NCBI GenBank assembly: GCA_949775045.1
Contig: OX459098.1
Location: 22,798,375 to 22,862,374, forward strand
Length of the DNA stretch: 64,000 bases
Origin: Metridium senile
Lineage: Eukaryota > Cnidaria > Anthozoa > Actiniaria > Metridiidae
Reading direction: 5' to 3'
The position numbers were made by a program, and so were the translations under genes. Shown here piece by piece: positions 40,357 through 53,632 of this stretch. The notes beneath the pieces were generated by a model. The model was not told where the DNA came from, made no database searches, and was given only the letters and a program-made list of their open reading frames with translations. Numbering within the stretch: the stretch's first letter is position 1; each line of letters opens with the position of its first letter.

Positions 40357-41464
40357 TATTTTTCACGTGTGAGAACCAAATTGACTGTGGGGGAGAGAGA
40401 CAGAACGATTCGTTCAGCAAAAAAGTATTTATGGGGGAAGGGTAAAGATAAAAATATTTTTTTCTTTAATTTGAATATTAGTTATCCAAAAGCTTCTAAA
40501 ATAACAATACAAATTTCTACTTCGTGAAGTTTTCTTTCGTATCTTTTATATTTTAAAATAAAAAGGACAGAAAGCTTCATTTAAAAAAGCTGTGACGATT
40601 TTATCTTTGGTACCCGTCCCTAATCCTTTTTAGATTTGACCTTGTTGCTTGGTAACTGTTATGTCTATTATCATGATCATAGCAACAAGGATCTTATGAT
40701 GCTATTTACAATAGTAACCTGGATTAACCAATCAGAGTGCTGTATTCTAGTAGTCTTTGAAAGAATGAAAGATAGTTATTCATTCCAAGTGCTTCTCTCT
40801 GACTTGACGGGATTTTCATTGAATTTCTTGATTATTTACCTGCTAAAGAAGCTGGGAAATCAGACGGTAAGATGTCGTCGCTATAACTTGCTTTGAATCT
40901 ATTGTAGTTTATGATAAAACCACTTATTTCGTAAGAAAATAATGAAAACTAAATTCTCGCGTAGCGTTTCCTACTCGACCATATCATTTCCAGCTGTTGT
41001 ATAAACTCACGACAATCTTTCTAGTTATCTAAAATATTATAAACGATTGAGAAAGCTAAGGCTGTGTTTTAAATTAAGCTGTTAATAGCATGGTAAAAGA
41101 GAAAATCTTTGAACACTGTTGAATGATAAACTGCGCGGTGAAATATGATCTTCAACTTACCATGCCATCAGACAAGCCGAAGGGCGTCGAGTAAATTAAT
41201 TATCATAAACTCTTTTTAAAACGAAACTCGCAATAACAAGATATCATAACACTATTATATTTGGCGGAAAACTAATTTAGAAGAGTAGGTTGCCTAACAA
41301 CGCCTTATTAGATGATTTGTTAACGTCTTTATTACACATTATTTTCCCGATGTGGGAAGTAATAGTCTTTATGTTAACAATATTATGAATCACAATTTTT
41401 AAAAATCAATTAAATAATGTGTATTTTATTGTTGTAGATCGCATGAGAACAGCTCTACAACCTA
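40357..41464. promoter_or_regulatory. Divergent region CINP / ZC2HC1C
   Basis: Holds CACGTG at 40364-40369 beside the CINP start, and a ZC2HC1C acceptor gttgtag at 41437 that starts a partly 5'-untranslated exon (41438-41464 before the ATG). The upstream ZC2HC1C exon and promoter must lie within or left of this stretch; I could not place them. No other gene seen. Confidence 0.5.
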
Positions 41465-43599
41465 ATGGCACAATCATCTTATGAAAGGCAAATACCATAT
41501 CAACAACAAGTCCTTCAGATGCCTGAACCTGTGAACACCCTGACTAATATTGGTAACATGAGCCATAAGCCCAAGCAGTCTCGCCTGGAGCTAATGAAAC
41601 AGAACTATGAAAAGAAAAGACAAAAAGATGTAGAAGATAGTCTAGCAGAGATGCGTGCACAGGAAGCGAGAGCAGGCTCAGGGAAAACTAGCGGTACTGT
41701 AAGATCATTCTTTGCTGAGAGAAGAGCAATGGAGGCAAATGTTAAAGATCATTACGCCTTACCTCCAATTGACAGACATTTTAAAAAAGTGAAGGATTCA
41801 AGGAATTCTGCTCCTCCACGCCAAACAAGAAACGGTCATCAACAGTACATACCACCATCTCGTAACAATCAAAGTAGTAGTGCTGGTAAAAAACATCTCC
41901 CACCACAGTATCATCGTAAGAGAAGTAAAGGAGTTGATAAACAAAATCCACTTCCTCCGTTACAGCGTGGTCTTAATAGCAACTATAAACCACCAACACC
42001 AAACAAGAGATATGAAACACATCAGACACTTACCACTGATAACACAATGGATGAAAGTATACAACAATATCAACAACAACATCAACAACAAACACATGTA
42101 CAACAACAAAAACAGGTACAACAACAACAACTGGTTCATGTACCACAACCACCTCAACAGCCCAATCCTTTACGGACCACAAGACCTATGGTAGAATCTA
42201 GAAGCGATTTTGATGAAACATCTAGCACTCACTCCGATGAGCCTCCACCAAACTTGTCTAAGCTGAAAGCTCTCAGACAGAAAAGACTTAGCAAACAAAT
42301 GAGCCTGGTCAAGCAAGATAGTGTTGACAAACCAACAGACTTCCAGAAATGGCAAATGGACCAAGATAGAGAAAGAGCTGAAAGATTAGAAAAACACAAA
42401 CAAAAATCATCACAGCAAGAAAGCAAAGCTGAAGTTACACTCTCCTTCAGAGAAAAAGAATTGTTAGAAAAAATACAAGCTGAACAAGAAAAATTGAAAG
42501 AAATCAAAAGACTACAACAAGAACTTGAAGAACAGGAAATAATGGAAGATGATGATCAAAGCAGTACATATGATTTAACTTTGGCTGATAAAATAGACAG
42601 ACCAGAGACTGTAAATGATGAGATTAAACCAGAAAAAATACAACAAACACACAAACCTGTACAACAACTAAAACCAGATGCCTATAAGGAAGACAACAAA
42701 TCCCAAGGGTACATCCAGCCTAAGAAAGAAAAGGTAACAAAAGTAGCAAAAAAACCTCAACTACCACTAGATGAAACAGACTCTGATGAAAACCGACCTA
42801 AAGAAAATTTCACTGCATTTTATGAGCAAGCTGCAGCAAACAATGAAACAGTTGAATTGGACCTAAGTCCCTGTTCAATATGTGGCAGAAATTTTGCAAC
42901 AGAAAGACTTGCAAGACACGAAAAAATATGCAACAAGAACTCCAAGAAAACTAGGAAAGCATTTGATGTTCAAAAACAAAGAGTTTCTGGTATGGAACAT
43001 GAGAAGTATGTTGCTTCTGGAGTTTACAAGAAAGAAAGACAAAAGGTGAGTATTGTGCATCTTGTACTCTATGCATATGCATGTTGATGCCATTAACCAG
43101 ACTCTCTTCGTCTTGATCTTTGTGGGAGAGCACAGACCATCTCCTGTGAGTGCTAACATATTACACATAACATCCTGGTATTACAATATTATGTTTTCAC
43201 AATAACAATTTTTTTGTCCTAATCTAATTTGTTATTTTGTTTATTATTATCAGCCCAAAATATTGTCATAATGTCTAAACTAATTTGTTGATTTGCTTAC
43301 AAATACCAGCCTAAGATATTGTCTTAATGTGTAAACTAATTTGTTTTGTTTATTGTTATCAGCCCAAAAAAGCAGACTGGAGAGTTCAGCACAAGAACTT
43401 CATTCAAGCAATTCAATATGCAAAAGGTTCCAGTGATGAGCCTCCACCGGCCATGGAAAATCCACATTATGTTGCATGCCCTTATTGTGAGAGGAAGTTT
43501 AACCCTGAGACAGCTGAACGCCATATACCAAGATGCAAAGACATAAAGGCACGCCCTGCACCACCACCCAAAAACAACAGAACAGGAAGAAAAAGATAG
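41465..43599 (+). CDS. ZC2HC1C: ZC2HC1C-like protein (FAM164 family), two C2HC zinc fingers
   Basis: Function of the family is little known. Exons 41465-43045 and 43363-43599; 605 residues. N-terminal half is low complexity and basic, with a Gln-rich stretch (QQYQQQHQQQ...QQQ, about residues 200-225); then a predicted coiled coil (FREKELLEKIQAEQEKLKEI, about 327-355). Finger 1 CSICGRNFATERLARHEKIC (about 470-490) and finger 2 CPYCERKFNPETAERHIPRC (about 557-577) have the C-x2-C-x12-H-x3-C spacing of the family, joined by the conserved RKAFDVQKQR and DWRVQHKNFIQAI segments. The C-terminus RPAPPPKNNRTGRKR resembles human ZC2HC1C more than 1A/1B, and human ZC2HC1C neighbours MLH3. First ATG after the acceptor (41447) hits a stop soon, so 41465 is chosen. 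Poly(A) signal near 43807. Confidence 0.88.
43205..43362 (+). repeat. Three tandem copies of the ZC2HC1C exon 2 acceptor
   Basis: Units of 56 and 53 bases with ctaatttgtt...ttat(t)atcagcccaaaa. AG positions 43252-43253, 43308-43309 (ccagcctaag) and the true 43361-43362. The copies include the first 7-8 coding bases of exon 2. Confidence 0.85.
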
Positions 43600-44602
43600 A
43601 TCTATACAAATTATTATCACATGTTTTATTATTATGATCACTACTAGTCATTTACTTTGACTTTAAATAGTGTTCCAAAAATATTAAATAGTTTTATATA
43701 AGAGTACTTACACATATATTACCGTGTTTTGAGTTTTTATCTCAACTTTATGATATTATTTACTTAATGAATTGTGAATATTAAATAGATATTGAAATAT
43801 TTATAAATAAAAGTTTGATTAAAATACTTGTATTTTAGTGTCAAGTACTTTAAACCTACACTCTCTCAGTGCTTATTCTTATATTTCTTGATGTATCATA
43901 AATAATTGGGTGCTGGATGATAAGTACAACAGTAATTTAATTACCATGCAGTGCTTCAATATATTGCTTATGAATAGTCCTTTTCACTGTTCCAATGACC
44001 ACAAATAATAGTTTCAAGTCAAGGTTCCAGTTGCTGCGCATAGCAAAACTATAATTTATCATGTGCAGCAACTGGAACCTCGACTTGGAACTGTCATTCG
44101 TGGTCACTGAAAGGAACTGTGAAAAGAACTATTAGGTTGCTGCTAATGGTATGAAAACAATCACTGTTGTCTTAATACCACAAACAAACACATTAATTTG
44201 AACTAAAACAAAATATTAGAAGTCTAAACCAACTATTTCAGATAGTCATATCTGGGGGGGGGGGGGGAGTCCCATATAAAAGGGGGCGGGATCCTCATCG
44301 GAAATTCTGAAAATGATCCCTAAAAGGACGTGTATTTTGAGATGATGGCCGTGGCAGTAATGAGATTTCACCCCTGAGAGGGACCGGAAAGGGGATTAAA
44401 ATAAAAATCAATCTTTGAAAAGAAGCATTGTTGTTGATTTTATGCCCTAAAAGGAACCACAAAACTCAGCTAGTGGGCATTCGCATCATTATCACACTAA
44501 GCGGGACCGAAACACTGATTTCAAACCCTAAAAGGGACGATGAAGACCCCCACTCCCTTTTAAGGGAGTCATACACATATTCCATAGCAGGAAAGAGATG
44601 TT
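43600..44602. other. Convergent spacer ZC2HC1C / DUSP3-like
   Basis: Contains the ZC2HC1C 3' UTR (aataaa near 43807), a MITE (43974-44132), a G run at about 44253-44267, and ctaaaaggga-type repeats (44320-44560) that look like part of another old element. No gene. Confidence 0.6.
43974..44132. mobile_element. MITE family B, well-preserved copy
   Basis: Ends atagtccttttcac / gtgaaaagaactat and mirrored arms caagtcaaggttccagttgc / gcagcaactggaacctcgac around agcaaaactataatttat. A diverged relative is at 4155-4300. Confidence 0.8.
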
Positions 44603-45462
44603 CTAATAGCAATGATCAAGTGTTCTGGAATAGTCAATCAGTTGTTGTAAAAACCCAGAATTAGGACAAACTTTTCTTTTAGCTCTAACTGTTCGCAGTG
44701 CATCTGTAAGGTGCATATCTTGATGGGTAACAAGGTAGGCAAGAACTAATGTGGCTGATCTACTTACTCCCTCTTTACAATGTACAAACACACAGCCTTG
44801 TTTACGGCCACTACTCTGACTGCCAATAGCACTAGCTATAAACTCTGCTGCTTCTTGAAAATATCTATTAATCTTGAATGTTAGTATGTCTGTAGCTGGA
44901 ACACCCAAAAATGCTATTTCAGAAGACTTGTAATATTCTGCACTTGTGTCAACATGAGAGAATCTTTTTGTCCCTTTGGCTGCATTAAGGACATGGGTTA
45001 TGCCCAACTGATGCAATTCTTCAACATTCAGAGCTGTTTTCCTTCAAGAAACATCACTTGTTAATAAGGTTGCCAAGGAATCAAAGTGTCTTCATTGAAT
45101 TCTATTGGGCAGCTATACAATGTAGTCCTGAATATAATTATGGAACATCGAATCTTCACTTGTAATGTAAATTGAAAACATTTTGACGAATTAACCAATA
45201 AATAGGGGTCCACATTAACTAATAAATAGGGATCAAAACCTTTTCCAAGTGAAGTTACACGAAACGCATCGTTTGCTATAAGTTATTTGTCAAATACTTA
45301 CTCATTGCCAATGTAGATTCCTTGGAACACTTGATCATACTGACGATTTAATATTTTGTACTTTTCATTATCTGGTGCAGTAATAACATCCATTAAATCG
45401 CGTACAGTCACCTTACAAGGATATTTGTGTGTTGTACATTGACATATATTACTGACCGCCAT
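44603..45462 (-). CDS. Dual-specificity phosphatase, DUSP3/VHR-like
   Basis: Two exons, 45302-45462 and 44603-45041; 199 residues (human DUSP3 185). Removes phosphate from Tyr/Thr of substrates such as MAP kinases in the family. Motifs: VFQGIYIGNE, QLGITHVLNAAKG, the likely general acid D105 (VPATD), and the active site HCKEGVSRS with H141, C142 and R148 in the intact HC-x5-R loop, followed by AYLVTHQDM and CPNSGFLQQL. No kinase-interaction domain, as in small atypical DUSPs. Closest relatives are DUSP3, DUSP13, DUSP26 and DUPD1/DUSP29; I cannot pick one. The promoter carries two TTCC(C)TGTG motifs and an E-box. Confidence 0.93.
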
Positions 45463-45546
45463 CTTGATCTTGATCAACAACGAAATAAAACACAGGGAAC
45501 CCAACCACAGGGAGCTTTGTCCAACTCACCACAGGAAACCCACGTG
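45463..45546 (-). promoter_or_regulatory. DUSP3-like promoter / 5' UTR with two TTCCTGTG-type motifs and an E-box
   Basis: On the minus strand: CACGTG (45541-45546), GGGTTTCCTGTG (45530-45540), GGGTTCCCTGTG (45491-45502), then the ATG at 45462. Same motif pairing as CEBPZ (TTCCTGTG beside CACGTG). Confidence 0.6.
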
Positions 45547-46431
45547 TTGTCATTCTAAAATTAACCAGTGAGATTTTTTAAGAATTCATTCATTATATCA
45601 CAGGATGAGGAAAGACAAAGGGTGTCCCACTTATGCACCCTAGTAGAGCGCAAAACACTATATCCATGAAATTAAATCAAATTTGAGACTGTGCAATAGC
45701 TCTTACTGTTCTTACTACACGTTATATCATTTTACTTCAGACTTTACTAGGGGTGGTGCAGATGGGGTGGGTTGGGTTAGAGTCCCTTCCCTGTTAGCAT
45801 AGGCTATTTTTTCCACCATAACATGACTCCGTTTTCAACCTTTTGTTTCTTTGCTGCACATGTGTTTTCATCACAAACACAATGACATTGATTTATCACA
45901 TAGATGATTGATGAGCATGACCTGTGATGTCATAATAAAACCAGTTCCTAACTGGTCTATAGCTGGTTTTCCGCGCCCATGGTTCCTCTGCCAGCAGAGA
46001 ATAGGGCCTTTTTAGGTTTTTGGAAAGGCTTTGGGTTTTGGTTGATGAATCAGGTTAACTGACATGTCAGGATATGAGCACCCCACTAATAAGGGTTTCA
46101 TTGCATCTACATATTTCAACTTCAGAAGAGAAAACAGCCCCACCCCAGCAAGATTTTGACCATGACCAGTTTACTCAGACATGTTAATGGATAAACTGCA
46201 TCCAATCAGAAATATGTCTAACAATGGGTGTGCATTGACCTGCATTGGCCCAAAACACTAAGAGACAATAGAGAGACTAATATAAACACAACAGGATAAT
46301 GTTATATAAACAGTGTTTTATTCAGGCAAAAGGTACACTTATAGTTGCCAATAGAAGAAACACTAAAAGGGACCATCATCAATATCCCCAGAGAGATCTA
46401 CAGCAATAAATATTCACTAAAATCTCTCTCC

Positions 46432-46466
<35 letters not shown>

Positions 46467-47981
46467 GACACTCCAATGCACTCAGTCTGTAAAAAATATA
46501 TACAAAATCCTTATATAAATATCTGTGATAAATATTACTCTGTTTTTATGTCAAACTAAGTAGAAAACCCTTGAGAAATAGCTTACTCTTATACACAATG
46601 TAAGACAGTATTTCAGAAATAACTGACTAAGTAATCATTTGTAAAGAATAACCCATCTCAAAAGGGTTAACACACTGTGTTATGGTGTACCTTAAGGCCA
46701 GAAAACATGTACTTTAAGATCATTCAATCATGTTAAGTAAATTTAGTTTCTTGGAAAAAAATGTTCTGAAATGAATCATTCAGCAGTGCCAAAGTCTCAC
46801 TTCATTCAATGAACTTAAAAAGACTTTTTGAATTGCAAATACATCCTAAAACCAGACATCATTACCATAAAAAGATTTGATAATCAACATTCCAAAAATA
46901 TAGCTTTTATTCTGTAGACTTTCAAGTTGAGATCTTTCCGTGCAGTCTGTAGCACTATTCCATAGGCCAAATGAAGCCAGCTTCACTTAATTCAGACTTA
47001 CCACCATGAAACAACAGCAAATAATACAGGAACATCGATACCTCTGTCATGACGTCAAGTAGGATGTATTTACTGGTATACATGATATTAGTGATTATAG
47101 TAATGTTCAATATTTCACACTCTGGTTATGTTGATATATAGAAAACTTGTATAGTAAGCAAGACATTAGTATATAGCTACACTTAAACCCTTAATATTAC
47201 ATACTAAAGTATGTTAGTTCTAAAGACGTATTGGTAAAGTCATTTGCATCATAATTATAATAATATAATATAATTATTATAAGAAGTTGTATTACCATCT
47301 GTAATTACACATTTCAACCAAGCTCCCTTGTTTGTCAACCAGTGAAGTATTTCAAGGGATTAAATTTTAGTAAACATAGATCAAGGTTTAAATCTACTAG
47401 GTAATACTAGATGACAAAAGTATGAAAATTGAACATCACGGTTCACCAAGTTCCTATTTAATGAAATGTTTTTTGAACAGCAACCTATTGAGATCGTCTG
47501 AAAATATTTTTAAGTCTTTAGTATTGCATAACCTGATAGCATGCTGTGCTGGAAGAATGGACGTTTTTACTTATTGAATAGTGTAAACTATTGTGTGAGA
47601 TATGTTGGTGAACGAACCTTGATCAAAGACAAAAAATAAAAATATGGAGTTGAGATGAATTCAGTTGATACATTTTTTACAATGATAATACATCTTCTTT
47701 TGTTTTGATTATTATTACCAATATTGGACCTTTAGAACATGACAGAATTTCTCAACTAAAAGTTATCACTCATATAGTACTAGTTACTACTTGTCTTGAG
47801 AAAAACTGTATAGAATTATAGTAACAAAACACAACGCTAGTAATAAGCTGGACTTAAGAAGTCACAAATTAAAAATAATTCTTATGTTTCCAAAAAGAAA
47901 CTTTGTTACGTGAAATGATAACCCTTGTGATTATGTTGTATTTTACCAATGTCTGATTTTAAGCAAACAAAAATACTCCCT
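45547..47981. other. Spacer, probably including a long 3' UTR
   Basis: 2.4 kb with no gene found. A (CT)n run is at about 46431-46466. The right part is AT-rich and may be 3' UTR of the next gene (minus). Confidence 0.55.
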
Positions 47982-50900
47982 CTAAAATGCAAACCCTGGC
48001 TCTTCCACAGGCGTAAGATTAAATCCTGGATTGATGGCAATAGGTTTGAACATTAGTAGTGCTTGGTCGTAGTTATGTCTGGCGTTAGATTGAGACATTG
48101 AGATCTGAAAACAAAAATAGAAAGACATTATTATCATAATGTTTACTTACAACCTGCTTGATGAGTACCAGTTGGGCTAATTAGAAGCCCTCTTGGACAG
48201 TCGTTTACTGCATAATAGCACGTCACCAACATATATTATCATGGCTATCATGGTACTACATATAAAGACTAATGATATCAAACAATAGCGTCCACACTCC
48301 CACACAATATCATAAAACAACATCTTACCCTAGTCCTTGCAGCTCTCGGTCTGGATATACTATGGCAGTGCTTCTTTGATAGTGTTTTCTGGAAAAAAGA
48401 TGAATAATTATTTCCTACAACAAACCAAGACACAAACACTTATCCACAAATCAAATGATAATTAATACACAGAACATTCCAAACTCCTTCATAATTAAAT
48501 CCCTCAATATGTAATAGTCAAATATTCTAAATTAACAGATTAAAATATTTGACAGTGGATGTGTTATTTCTTGTGTACTTTTTAATAAAAACACAATTAT
48601 CAGCTAATATCCATGGATACCCAAAAGAATTTATGAATAGACTCAGTGATGGTGATAATGAATGCAAATCTTGAACTGATATCTCTATTGTTGACATGTA
48701 TTCTTTATAAGAATAAGGCTTGTGATGGTAATCCCAGTGAGGATTAATGGCTGCTACCAAATATGATGGATATTCAACTTTACAGCATTTTAAATATCTA
48801 CTTGCCAACACAACATCTAATTTGAACAACAATTTTTGATGTAAATCATTACCACACAGTAACAGTATTTATAAAGAATATGTCTTGATACAGTACAAAT
48901 AAAATGGCATTATTTGAAGGAAGCATAAGGGAGAGAAATATGTCATCCGTTCTAAAGTATTCATTAAAAGTGTAATATGATATACACAACATTTTACAGT
49001 CATAACAACTGATAACAAATAAAACACAAAACTATTGAAAATTAACTGACTACACACAATATTTTATAGTACATAATACACACAAGATCATATACTACAT
49101 CAACTTGGAAATTAACACTATTCTCTGGTTTAATATTTAGCAGTATATTTGAACAAATCATCTAGACTATTTGGCATAAGTTGTACAATATGGCAGAGTG
49201 GTAATTGATATCCCACACTGTTATATAATGATAAAAACTAATGTAACCAAACAATACAAGATAGTCATCACAAACAAACATTACAAAAGCAAAACAGCAA
49301 AATGATCTGATATTGAAACACTTTGACTTGATTTAATATAGTACAGAAAACTATTATTCTATCGCAAAACTATTGTTACTATTGAAAAACTTTTCGTCTT
49401 AAAAATACCTCAAAGTTAAGCTATTTGTTTATTGAACTGTTTACATAAAGTAATCCAAGAATTTATGTATTTACAGAAAAAACTAACAATAAAACATAAT
49501 CATTTTCAATACTTGGGTTAGTAAATGCAATTTCCTTGGTGTACATTAAAATATTCAAAACTACTCAAGCTTGACTTCCTTTATGTAAAGTACAAAGATA
49601 GCTTAGAGAAAGACAACAAAACACAATACACCCTATCTGAGGTAAAGGCTGTGAGAGAGTGAGGATTGTAGTGATGCATAGAATAATAGTTCAGGAAACT
49701 GTTTACACATGGCATCAATGTGTTAAATACAAGTGATTGCTTTCAACCTCTCCAGGTGTTAGTAAAGGAATAATTACTATTTCCTCTTCACAAGGAAAGA
49801 ATAAACTCAAACAAATCCGTAATACATAGATAATACCATGTAGCAATGGACCTATCAGAGACTGACAACCTCTAATCTTATTCAAACTATGTTATGTGAA
49901 CATCCTTTATTAATTAGTTACTTTCCTTGGACCATGTTTCTTTATACTGGTATATTAAACCAATTTATGCTACACAAACAGATTTTCTTTGAAGAAAAAT
50001 GATGACTGGGTGTAAATTAGGTCAACATGAAACTTTATCTTGCACACAAACCTAGTCATGCAGAAAATTGTTTCCCAAATGTCAATCACCAATTCAACAT
50101 CAAATTTTATTATTACATATAGAGTGCACTGGACTGGTAAAGATTATCCTAATATATTTAATTATTTTTCTTCAAAGGTAAAAGATATGTTATTTACAAG
50201 TATTTTAGTATTTAGTATTTTATCTTAATAATTGATTATTTTTCTGAGAAGGTAAAAGATATGTTATTTACAAGTATTTCAGTGGTAATTGCATGATGTC
50301 ATGTCTATTTTATGTCTGTGTAAATTCCCCTGTTGTATGGCATAGTATGTCTTACCTGTTGCATCTTCTCAAAGTTTAATGATGGTCTTTCGTCACATAA
50401 AATAATCCTGTGTTTTTTCCTTGCATGTCCTTCTGTTGGTCTTATTTGGGCACAAAATGCTGAATGTTTTGATAAGACTGTCACTTTCCCTGGAGGACTT
50501 GAACTAAGTAAGCCATATTTGTTGGAGCTACAAAGTTCTTTGATTTCTTCATCAGAAGAGCTGTCAGTACCAGATCCCATTTGACAAAGCAACCTTTTAC
50601 AATTCATTTGTGACCTTTTTCGTTTTTCAGCCAAGAGAGTAATGCCTTCTGTATTTGGTATGTCAATAGGACAAAATGCAACAGTTGTTGTTTCTACAGT
50701 TCTTTTACCATCTAATGGATTCAAAGGAGGTTGATTTTCTTGGTCTAATGATGGACTTTCTTTAATGTTTGTTGTTGTAAAAGGTTTATTATTATTTATG
50801 CTGTTTTCTTCTGGTTCATGATTATTGTTGTTATGTAAGGGTGTTCCTAGGAAGACAATACAACCCGTTAGATACCAATCAACCAAACAACAAAATATTA

Positions 50901-51148
50901 AAATAATCATCATTTTTACCTTCAAGATTCAGGCTTCGTAATTCTTCATCTTCATCCTCTTCTTTGACTGTATTTTCTAAGTCTGTGTCTTGGTGTAGGA
51001 ACCCCTGGTGGCAAAGCAAATCATCACTGCCATTATTACTACTACAACCATCATCTTGCTATAGCATGTTTTTGCTTACCTGTGGTTCATAAGGCCTGAC
51101 TTCGTTCAAAGACTGGTTTCTGAATTTAGATGTTAGAAACTTGAGCAT
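47982..51148 (-). CDS. Unrecognised protein, five coding exons, 275 residues
   Basis: Exons 51080-51148, 50920-51004, 50356-50846, 48329-48388, 47982-48104; all phases join. I do not recognise the family. Composition: N-terminus MLKFLTSKFRNQSLNEVRPY; an acidic stretch (VKEEDEDEELRSLNLEG); an Asn-rich part; then KRKRSQMNCKRLL, a Ser/Asp cluster (GTDSSSDEEIKEL), a basic KKHRIILCDERPSLNFEKMQ segment, an Arg-rich block SRPRAARTR, and the C-terminus FKPIAINPGFNLTPVEEPGF. KRKR and RKKHR look like nuclear localisation signals, so a nuclear, largely disordered regulator is a guess. Splice signals and frame continuity are good over five exons, which argues it is real. A non-coding exon at about 51149-51243 (after acceptor ctgcccag) likely precedes it. 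Confidence 0.75.
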
Positions 51149-53180
51149 GTTTCACTGCTGGTAGTAGACAAAGAAGGATGATGGCACACTTGGGTTGGGA
51201 CTATTCCCGCGATATGTTGATGGTCGACTGCGACAGGTCTGGGCAGGAAAGAAATACACACGATACGTTAATACTAAAGCTAATGGATTGTAAGGATTTT
51301 TTTGCTTAAATATTTTGTTTTTACGACTAGTTTTTACTTCTACTTCTAATAATGTCCCATATTTCTTTCAATGTTTTTAATTTATTTTTCTCGCCAATCA
51401 ATCACGTACTATGGTCGAGATAGCTGTGTTGTTGAGAGTAATCCTTATCAGTCTGGACTGAAACTAGTTAAGAAATGCGGTTAAAGCAAAATAATAAAAA
51501 ATCACTAGAATACTTCATACTGTAGTTCGTAAGACTGGCAGGCGCTCGCTTTTCATGATCGATCTATAGTTCTAGCCATCACCGACTCCGATAAACCTCG
51601 ATTCTTCAAACATATTTGCTTATCAGGTCGTCAGATGAAAAACGACGAAAGCACTGCCATGTTCGCATTGAATTACACAATGTTCAAAGAAGAAATATCA
51701 GTAAAGAAACAAATAGTACATTCTTACAAACTGACTGCGCTCACAAACGACGACCAACTTTCTACGCGACCGATAAAGGTTGAACCAACGAAGAAACGAG
51801 CTTGTTTTAACCTTCAATTAACTACAAAGTCTTTTAAACTTTACGTTATAAATTAAAGATTAGAAATCTATCTCAAAGTATATGCCTTTCACAAAGCATC
51901 CAAAGCTTTGCCACTAGCATTGACAAAGGTAATGGCTGACAATATTATCTAGAAAACATGAACATGAAAGACAAAAGCCGCTCTACAAGGGTTTATGATT
52001 TCTGTTAATAAACATTGAGAAAAGGTCTTCCGAAGGAGCATTGTACTTGCAGATTTAGATTATACTATGTTCATTTCAAAAGAAACGAACTACACAGTAA
52101 CAACATGGCCTGTTTTGAACACGAACTAACACCATTTACAGCTGTTTTACATAAAACCATATGTTATCAATAAAGATGTGAGAAATGAAGTTTGAAATAC
52201 CTTAACCATCGAAAGAAAAGGTAAAATCTATGCCATGACCAAAGTAAAGTTATTCCCGTGCACAACTGCAAGAACCTCTGCCATCCGTAGCTTTGCACCG
52301 TAAATGAACACTTTATTCAACCAATCACAAGGTGAGCATTGACCTAGCTGATCGCTGATTGGTTGATGTATGAATAAGAACACCCCATTCACTTGACTGC
52401 TAAAAAATTACAACCATCGTCTTTGTTGTGATAGGAGAACAATGGCTCTCCATAGAAACACCATGATTAACGCATTTTTGAATCCCTAATGTACAATATC
52501 TAATTTTTAAAAAATAGAAAAAAATATTCTAATGTTTTTCCCGTTCTTTCTCTGTGAATACTGAACTTTGCGAAGTCCATGTTTTCCGAGGTGTTAATTA
52601 AAACAATAATAATACTCATTTCAGAACATTTCGTGATCTATCTTAATTATAATACCGCAAAATACTTGAAAACCGGAGTAAATAAAAAGTTAAAAAGCCT
52701 TCTATTCAAGAGATCCCCATTAATGCAAGTGGCTTGGCTAAAAACATATCATCATTTCACTCGTCAGTTTTGTTGATTATTCACATCATATTATATTTCT
52801 TAATTGGATGTTAACTGAATGTCACTCACCGAAGCGACATTTTTGACTAAATTAGAATCGTCAGCTTTTAACCCTAAGGTCTGTATACATGTTGTGATGT
52901 TTCTAGACAGGAAAGTTTGCCAAGAAATGCTATAGATCTTAATATACAAATATTATTATGATAATAACTTCACTACAATGCCAATGGACCATATGTGATT
53001 TGGACACGTGTCCCATCCAATCAAGAAGTACCCACGTGACATCTATACAACATATTAACTCCGTGCTTTCTTAATACATTCCACATTGTAGGAGTAATAG
53101 CCCCCCCTCCCCCCCCTCCCCTCCCCTCCCCTCCCCTCCCCTCCCCTCCCCTCCCCTCCAATACCTCCCTTTCACGTGTA
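51149..53180 (-). promoter_or_regulatory. Upstream region of the unrecognised minus-strand gene
   Basis: Candidate 5' UTR exon at 51149-51243. Further up: CCAAT (52321-52325) facing ATTGG (52358-52362), an inverted CCAAT pair 33 bases apart; then CACGTG at 53005-53010 (within the palindrome GGACACGTGTCC), 53033-53038 and 53173-53178. No coding exon seen. Where transcription starts is unknown. Confidence 0.45.
53101..53160 (+). repeat. (CCCCT)n microsatellite
   Basis: Pure pentanucleotide tract of about 60 bases after a longer C run. Confidence 0.95.
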
Positions 53181-53543
53181 ATTCAAGTCAGTTAGGGTTA
53201 GTTCAAACGTTATATCTCACATGTGCAAAACCTAATGCAAATGAATTCAAACAATAGATTTTGCTAATTTGCATTTGACTCAGCACATGTCAGATGCGAC
53301 GTGCCAACAACCAAATAATATGATAATTAGAAGAGTTCCTCAATTTACACGTACAATGGTTGTAAGATGTCGAGGCGGGGAACTCCCCTTTGTTATGAAC
53401 ACCGTGTATCTTGGTCAGTGGTATCAACCAAACAGTACATGAATAAAAGTGACAGAAATACCGGTACGTTACACCAAGCTGTAGCATTGTTTTTGGTTTT
53501 CTTTATAGTAAGCAAAGGTCCACGTTATACAGTGTCAAGCGGT

Positions 53544-53632
53544 ATACAGTCAATTCAAAAAACATTGTCGTCAATATAAGTCTACATAGACTTGAAGCCC
53601 ATTGACGACAATGTTTTTTGAATTGACTGTAT
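53544..53632. repeat. Perfect 32-bp inverted repeat
   Basis: 53544-53575 (atacagtcaattcaaaaaac...) is exactly mirrored by 53601-53632 around a 25-base spacer. May be a very small MITE; no host gene nearby. Confidence 0.9.
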
